A stretch of DNA of 64,000 bases. Origin: Azospirillum sp051124815. GTDB taxonomy: Bacteria > Pseudomonadota > Alphaproteobacteria > Azospirillales > Azospirillaceae. The translations under genes and the position numbers were made by a program. This document shows, piece by piece, positions 60,670-64,000 of this stretch. The stretch covers positions 514,069 to 578,068 of the forward strand of contig NZ_CP118489.1 in NCBI RefSeq assembly GCF_051124815.1. The letters are read 5' to 3'. A model generated the notes under the pieces. The model saw only the letters and a list, made by a program, of their open reading frames with translations, had not been told where the DNA came from and did no database searches. Positions within the stretch are counted from its first letter, which is position 1. Each line of letters starts with the position of its first letter.

Positions 60670-61215
60670 ATGAAAACCGCGCTCGACGCATTGTCCGGCC
60701 TGCTGGACGTCCTCAGCCGCATCGCCCTCTGGCTCGGCGCCACCGGTCTCGTGGTGATGACCGCCGCCGTCGGCTGGCAGGTCTGGGGCCGTTTCGTCCT
60801 CAACGACAGCCCGTCCTGGACCGAGCCGCTGTCGCTACTGCTGATGCTGTGGTTCATCCTGCTTGTCGCCGCGGTCGGCGTGCGCGAGCGGTTCCATCTC
60901 GGGCTCGACCTGATCCGCGACATCGTGCCGGAAATCGTGCGCGTGGCGATGGACATCGCCAGCTTCCTGATCGTCGGCGCCTTCGGGGCGGCGATGGCCT
61001 GGTACAGCCTGGATCTGGTGATCGGCACCTGGAGCGCCACCATCCCGGTGCTCGAAATTCCGGAAAGCTTCACCTACCTGCCGCTGACCATCTCCGGCGT
61101 CCTGATCGTCCTGTTTTCGATCGAACGCACGCTGCACCTGCTGGTGGAGCGCCGGTCGCAGGCCGGGGCGGAAGCTCTGGCCCAGGCGCATGCGGTGATG
61201 CCCAGCGCCGAGTAA
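60670..61215 (+). CDS. TRAP transporter small membrane subunit (DctQ type)
   Basis: The 181-residue protein has four hydrophobic helices (for example LWLGATGLVVMTAAVGWQVW and ESFTYLPLTISGVLIVLFSI) and the DctQ-type segments WGRFVLNDSPSWTEPLSLLL and VGVRERFHLGLDLI. It pairs with DctM in the membrane to carry the substrate with sodium. The start ATG at 60670 is preferred to one at 60655. DctM follows after 130 bases. Confidence 0.92.
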   Translation: MKTALDALSGLLDVLSRIALWLGATGLVVMTAAVGWQVWGRFVLNDSPSWTEPLSLLLMLWFILLVAAVGVRERFHLGLDLIRDIVPEIVRVAMDIASFLIVGAFGAAMAWYSLDLVIGTWSATIPVLEIPESFTYLPLTISGVLIVLFSIERTLHLLVERRSQAGAEALAQAHAVMPSAE

Positions 61216-61345
61216 TCGGGCGCGGAATAACTGGGCGCAGTCCAATCGGGCGCCGAATGGCAGGGCGCCGACCAGTCAGCACATTCAGAACTCGGCACAG
61301 GCCGGCGCGAAAGCGGCGGCGGCCCTGCCTTGGGGAACTCCGGTC

Positions 61346-62629
61346 ATGGAACTCACCATCCTTTTCGGCACCTTCGTGGTGCTGCTGTTCCTGGGCGTGC
61401 CGATCGCCTTCGTGCTCGGCATCTCGTCGCTGGCGACCATCGTCTACATGGGCATGCCGCCGCTGATCGTCTTCCAGCGCATGGCGTCGGGCATGAACGC
61501 CTTCGCCCTGATGGCGATCCCCTTCTTCATCTATGCCGGCGAGCTGATGGTGCGCGGCGCCATCGCCGAGAAGCTGGTGCGGCTGGCAGCGGCCATGGTC
61601 GGCCATTTCCGCGGCGGGCTGGGGCTGGTCAACGTCACCGCCTCCACTTTCTTCGGCGGCGTGTCGGGCTCGGCGGTGGCCGACGCCTCGGCGGTCGGCG
61701 GGCTGATGATCCCGCAGATGCAGAAGCGCGGCTATGGCGTCGATTACGCGGTGAACATCACCGTGACCTCGGCGATCATCGCGTTGATGATCCCGCCCAG
61801 CCACAACATGATCATCTATTCGATCTCGGCCGGCGGCACGATCTCCATCGCCGACCTGTTCACCGCCGGCATCGTCCCCGGCCTGCTGCTGGCCGGCCTG
61901 CTGATGGTCGCGGCCTATTACGTGGCGCGCAAGCGCAACTACCCGTCGGAGACCTTCCCCGGCTGGGGCGCCGTCGGCGGCATCTTCATCAACGCGGTGC
62001 CGGGCCTGCTGCTGATCGGCATCATTGTCGGCGGCGTTCGGTCGGGCGTGTTCACCGCCACCGAAAGCTCGATGGTGTCGGTTGCCTACGCGCTGCTGAT
62101 CACGCTGACGGTCTACCGCAGCATGAACTGGACCGATTTCGTCGCCGCCACCATGGGCGCCGCCCGCACCACGGCGATGGTGCTGCTGGTCATCGGTGCC
62201 GCCGCCTCCTTCGGCTGGCTGCTGGCCCTGCTGCAGGTGCCGACCGCCACCGTCAACCTGATGCGCAGCATCAGCGACAACCCCTATGTCATCTTCCTGC
62301 TGATCAACGTGGCGCTGCTGGTGCTCGGCTGCTTCATGGACATGTCGCCGCTGATCATCATCACCACGCCGATCTTCCTGCCGGTCATCAAGGCCTTCGG
62401 CATGGACCCGGTGCATTTCGGCGTCATCCTGATCCTGAACCTCGGCATCGGCCTCTGCACGCCGCCGGTGGGATCGGTGCTGTTCGTCGGCTGCGCGGTG
62501 GGACGCATCCCGATCATGCAGGCGGTGCGGACGATCTGGCCCTTCTACATCGCCTGCATCGTCACGCTGATGCTGGTCACCTACGTCCCCGCGATCTCCC
62601 TGGCGCTGCCGCACATGTTCGCGGATTGA
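61346..62629 (+). CDS. TRAP transporter large permease subunit (DctM type)
   Basis: The 427-residue protein has about eleven or twelve hydrophobic helices and the DctM signatures GVPIAFVLGISSLATIVYMG, FFGGVSGSAVADASAVGGLM and PPSHNMIIYSISAGGTISIA. It forms the sodium-coupled channel for the organic acid bound by DctP. The ATG at 61346 is well placed. A strong terminator follows 49 bases after the stop, closing the operon. Confidence 0.95.
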   Translation: MELTILFGTFVVLLFLGVPIAFVLGISSLATIVYMGMPPLIVFQRMASGMNAFALMAIPFFIYAGELMVRGAIAEKLVRLAAAMVGHFRGGLGLVNVTASTFFGGVSGSAVADASAVGGLMIPQMQKRGYGVDYAVNITVTSAIIALMIPPSHNMIIYSISAGGTISIADLFTAGIVPGLLLAGLLMVAAYYVARKRNYPSETFPGWGAVGGIFINAVPGLLLIGIIVGGVRSGVFTATESSMVSVAYALLITLTVYRSMNWTDFVAATMGAARTTAMVLLVIGAAASFGWLLALLQVPTATVNLMRSISDNPYVIFLLINVALLVLGCFMDMSPLIIITTPIFLPVIKAFGMDPVHFGVILILNLGIGLCTPPVGSVLFVGCAVGRIPIMQAVRTIWPFYIACIVTLMLVTYVPAISLALPHMFAD

Positions 62630-62677
62630 GGCCGGCGACCGGTTTTCCCGCCTGTTGAACGACATCTCTCCTGGACT

Positions 62678-62711
62678 GGGCCATCGGGATCTTCCCGGTG
62701 GCCCTATTTTT
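62678..62711 (+). terminator. Rho-independent terminator of the TRAP operon
   Basis: A 12-bp stem (GGGCCATCGGGA / TCCCGGTGGCCC, with one G-T pair) closes on TCT and is followed by TATTTTTTT. It is the strongest terminator in the right part of the window. Confidence 0.9.
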
Positions 62712-62734
62712 TTGGGCGTTACGCCGACTCTAAT

Positions 62735-62776
62735 CCCGAATTGGGGGTAATTGGACGAGCGACTCCCCAATTCGGG
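62735..62776. repeat. 12-bp inverted repeat upstream of RTX gene
   Basis: CCCGAATTGGGG (62735-62746) and CCCCAATTCGGG (62765-62776) are perfect inverted copies around an 18-base loop. No T-run follows on the plus strand, and five A follow instead. It could be an operator or a messenger hairpin for the RTX-type gene 220 bases downstream. Confidence 0.6.
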
Positions 62777-62996
62777 AAAAAGAGTGGCAAGCCGCAGCAA
62801 CAGGCTGGGCCAGCCGGGTGGCGTCGAAATCGATCGCGACTGTACTGCTTGCGCTTACGGAGAGAAAAAGGTCGCCCGGCCGGGGCTGATGCTTCCCAAG
62901 GAATGATCGGCTTATTGGACGTTGTTCTGTGGACATGATCCCGTACATCACAGACCAGCAAAACGATTTCCAACAACTCCCCAGAAAGGGGTTTTC

Positions 62997-64000
62997 ATGC
63001 ACGGGATCATTCTTGCCGACGCCGGTCTGTCCGACATCGATACGCTGATCGGCCGGCACGCGCCGGACATGACGGTGGTCCGGGTCGCCGCCGACGAGGA
63101 CGCCGTCGCCCTGCTTGTTGAGGCGCTGGAAGCCGCATCGGCGACGGGTGCCACCGCGGTCCACCTGATCGCCCATGGCGCGCCGGGCGTGGTGAAGCTG
63201 GGGGCGACGCCGCTCGACACCAGCGCCCTGTTCGACCGCCGCTGGCCCGATGCGACCGGCTGCGAGATCCTGATCCATGCCTGCGACGTCGGCGCCGGCA
63301 GCAACGGGCGCCGCTTCGTCGAGCGTCTGGCCGCCGTCACCGGCGCCCGCGTCGCCGCCGCCAGCCATCCGGTGGGCCATGCCGACCAGGGCGGTTCGTG
63401 GGATCTCGACGTCGTGACCGGCCCGATCCTGGCCGCCCGCCCGTTCGCAGGCGCGGACGCCTGGCCGCACACCCTGGCCTACAGCGGCACGGCGACCAGC
63501 GGCAACGACACGCTGATCGGCGACAACAGCGGCAACACCATCAACGGCTTGGCCGGCAACGACAGCATCGTCGGCGGCACCGGCAACGACAGCCTGCTCG
63601 GCGGGGCGGGCGACGACACGCTGGTCGGCGGCGGCAACAGCGGCCAGTCGGCCGGCGACACGCTGAACGGCGGGCTGGGCGGCGACCATTATGTCGGCGG
63701 CAACGGCTTCACCATCGTCACCTACGAGAACGCCACCACCGGCATCACGCTGGACCTGACCAACGGCGCCAACAACACCGGCGAGGCGGCCGGCGACAGC
63801 TTCGTCGACATCCAGCGCTGGGTCGGGTCGGAGCACGATGACAGCCTGACCGCCGGTGACAGCGCGGTGTGGTTCTGGGGCCATGGCGGCAACGACGTCG
63901 AGTATGGCGGGGCCGGCAACGACACGCTGGAGGCCGGCGACGGCAACGACACCATCTTCGGCGGCGGCGGCACCGACCTGATGTACGGCCGCGCCGACAA
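62997..64000 (+). CDS. DUF4347 protein with RTX calcium-binding repeats (cut by window edge)
   Basis: The open frame runs off the window after 334 codons. The start MHGIILADAGLSDIDTLIGR leads into a DUF4347 domain (about residues 1-160) with a caspase-like His60 (HLIAHGAPGVVKLG) and Cys96 (EILIHACDVGAG), then AAVTGARVAAASHPVG and GGSWDLDVVTG. After a short linker, glycine/aspartate nonapeptide repeats begin (GNDSIVGGTGNDSLLGGAGD, GGNDVEYGGAGNDTLEAGDG), the calcium-binding RTX beta roll. Such proteins are usually large, secreted by a type I system and act as adhesins or matrix proteins. No secretion genes are in the window. The ATG at 62997 is preceded by AGAAAGGGG. Confidence 0.85.
   Translation, partial: MHGIILADAGLSDIDTLIGRHAPDMTVVRVAADEDAVALLVEALEAASATGATAVHLIAHGAPGVVKLGATPLDTSALFDRRWPDATGCEILIHACDVGAGSNGRRFVERLAAVTGARVAAASHPVGHADQGGSWDLDVVTGPILAARPFAGADAWPHTLAYSGTATSGNDTLIGDNSGNTINGLAGNDSIVGGTGNDSLLGGAGDDTLVGGGNSGQSAGDTLNGGLGGDHYVGGNGFTIVTYENATTGITLDLTNGANNTGEAAGDSFVDIQRWVGSEHDDSLTAGDSAVWFWGHGGNDVEYGGAGNDTLEAGDGNDTIFGGGGTDLMYGRAD

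Noticed and set aside
63398..63841. A second plus-strand frame within the RTX gene
   Set aside because: It is an out-of-frame shadow of the glycine/aspartate repeats; the repeat pattern belongs to the frame starting at 62997.
1..64000. CRISPR arrays, tRNA or rRNA genes, insertion sequences and prophage genes
   Set aside because: No regularly spaced direct repeats, cloverleaf sequences, transposases or phage structural genes were seen on either strand by eye.

Overview
The window is about 64 kb of high-G+C chromosomal DNA with dense, short-spaced bacterial genes. The coding style and gene content point to an alphaproteobacterium of the Rhodospirillales, most likely Azospirillum or a close relative. 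The main clues are many large Cache/PAS hybrid kinases, a chemoreceptor with a C-terminal PilZ domain (as in Azospirillum Tlp1), the DUF47-pit phosphate pair known from alphaproteobacteria, and several small lineage-type proteins. The species call is an inference from content; no rRNA or tRNA gene was seen.

Layout, left to right. 1-3 kb: start of alanine dehydrogenase with a divergent Lrp regulator, an Rnk-type protein, and DNA polymerase IV. 3.0-5.4 kb: a sharply AT-richer islet with an uncharacterised protein overlapping an Xre-ImmA/IrrE protein, flanked by inverted repeats and a tiny signal-peptide-like ORF; this is the best candidate for a poorly described system. 5.4-9.8 kb: a symporter-domain hybrid kinase with a LuxR-type regulator, resembling the CrbS/CrbR (MxtR/ErdR) acetate-switch pair. 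10-18 kb: small hypotheticals, the DUF47-pit phosphate uptake pair, a Cache hybrid kinase and an HNH nuclease. 18-28 kb: rimO, a MarR regulator, DUF1624 and DUF429 proteins, a stand-alone zinc-deaminase-like protein, dnaE, a lipoprotein and an EamA exporter.

28-45 kb is dominated by signal transduction: a Cache hybrid kinase, gamma-glutamyltranspeptidase, small envelope proteins, an HD-GYP regulator with a receiver-only protein, a LuxR regulator, a degenerate kinase/receiver protein overlapping a large PAS hybrid kinase with HPt, and an MCP-PilZ chemoreceptor. 45-52 kb: an MFS exporter, a large FHA-domain protein, a PBP4-type D,D-carboxypeptidase, CheD and an EEP-family phosphohydrolase.

51.7-62.7 kb looks like one catabolic island. 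A minus-strand operon of hydroxypyruvate isomerase, tartronate semialdehyde reductase and glycerate 2-kinase runs divergently from an old-yellow-enzyme reductase, a GntR/FCD regulator, a Gfo/Idh dehydrogenase and a complete TRAP transporter. An identical 15-base AT-rich site lies before both the gntR gene and the TRAP operon, so the regulator probably controls both. The logic is uptake of a small hydroxy or sugar acid and conversion through hydroxypyruvate or tartronate semialdehyde to glycerate phosphate. The window ends inside a DUF4347/RTX repeat protein.

Repeats include two copies of a roughly 89-base palindromic element (10612 and 27747) and a nested inverted repeat at 53127-53234. No CRISPR array, IS element or prophage was found.
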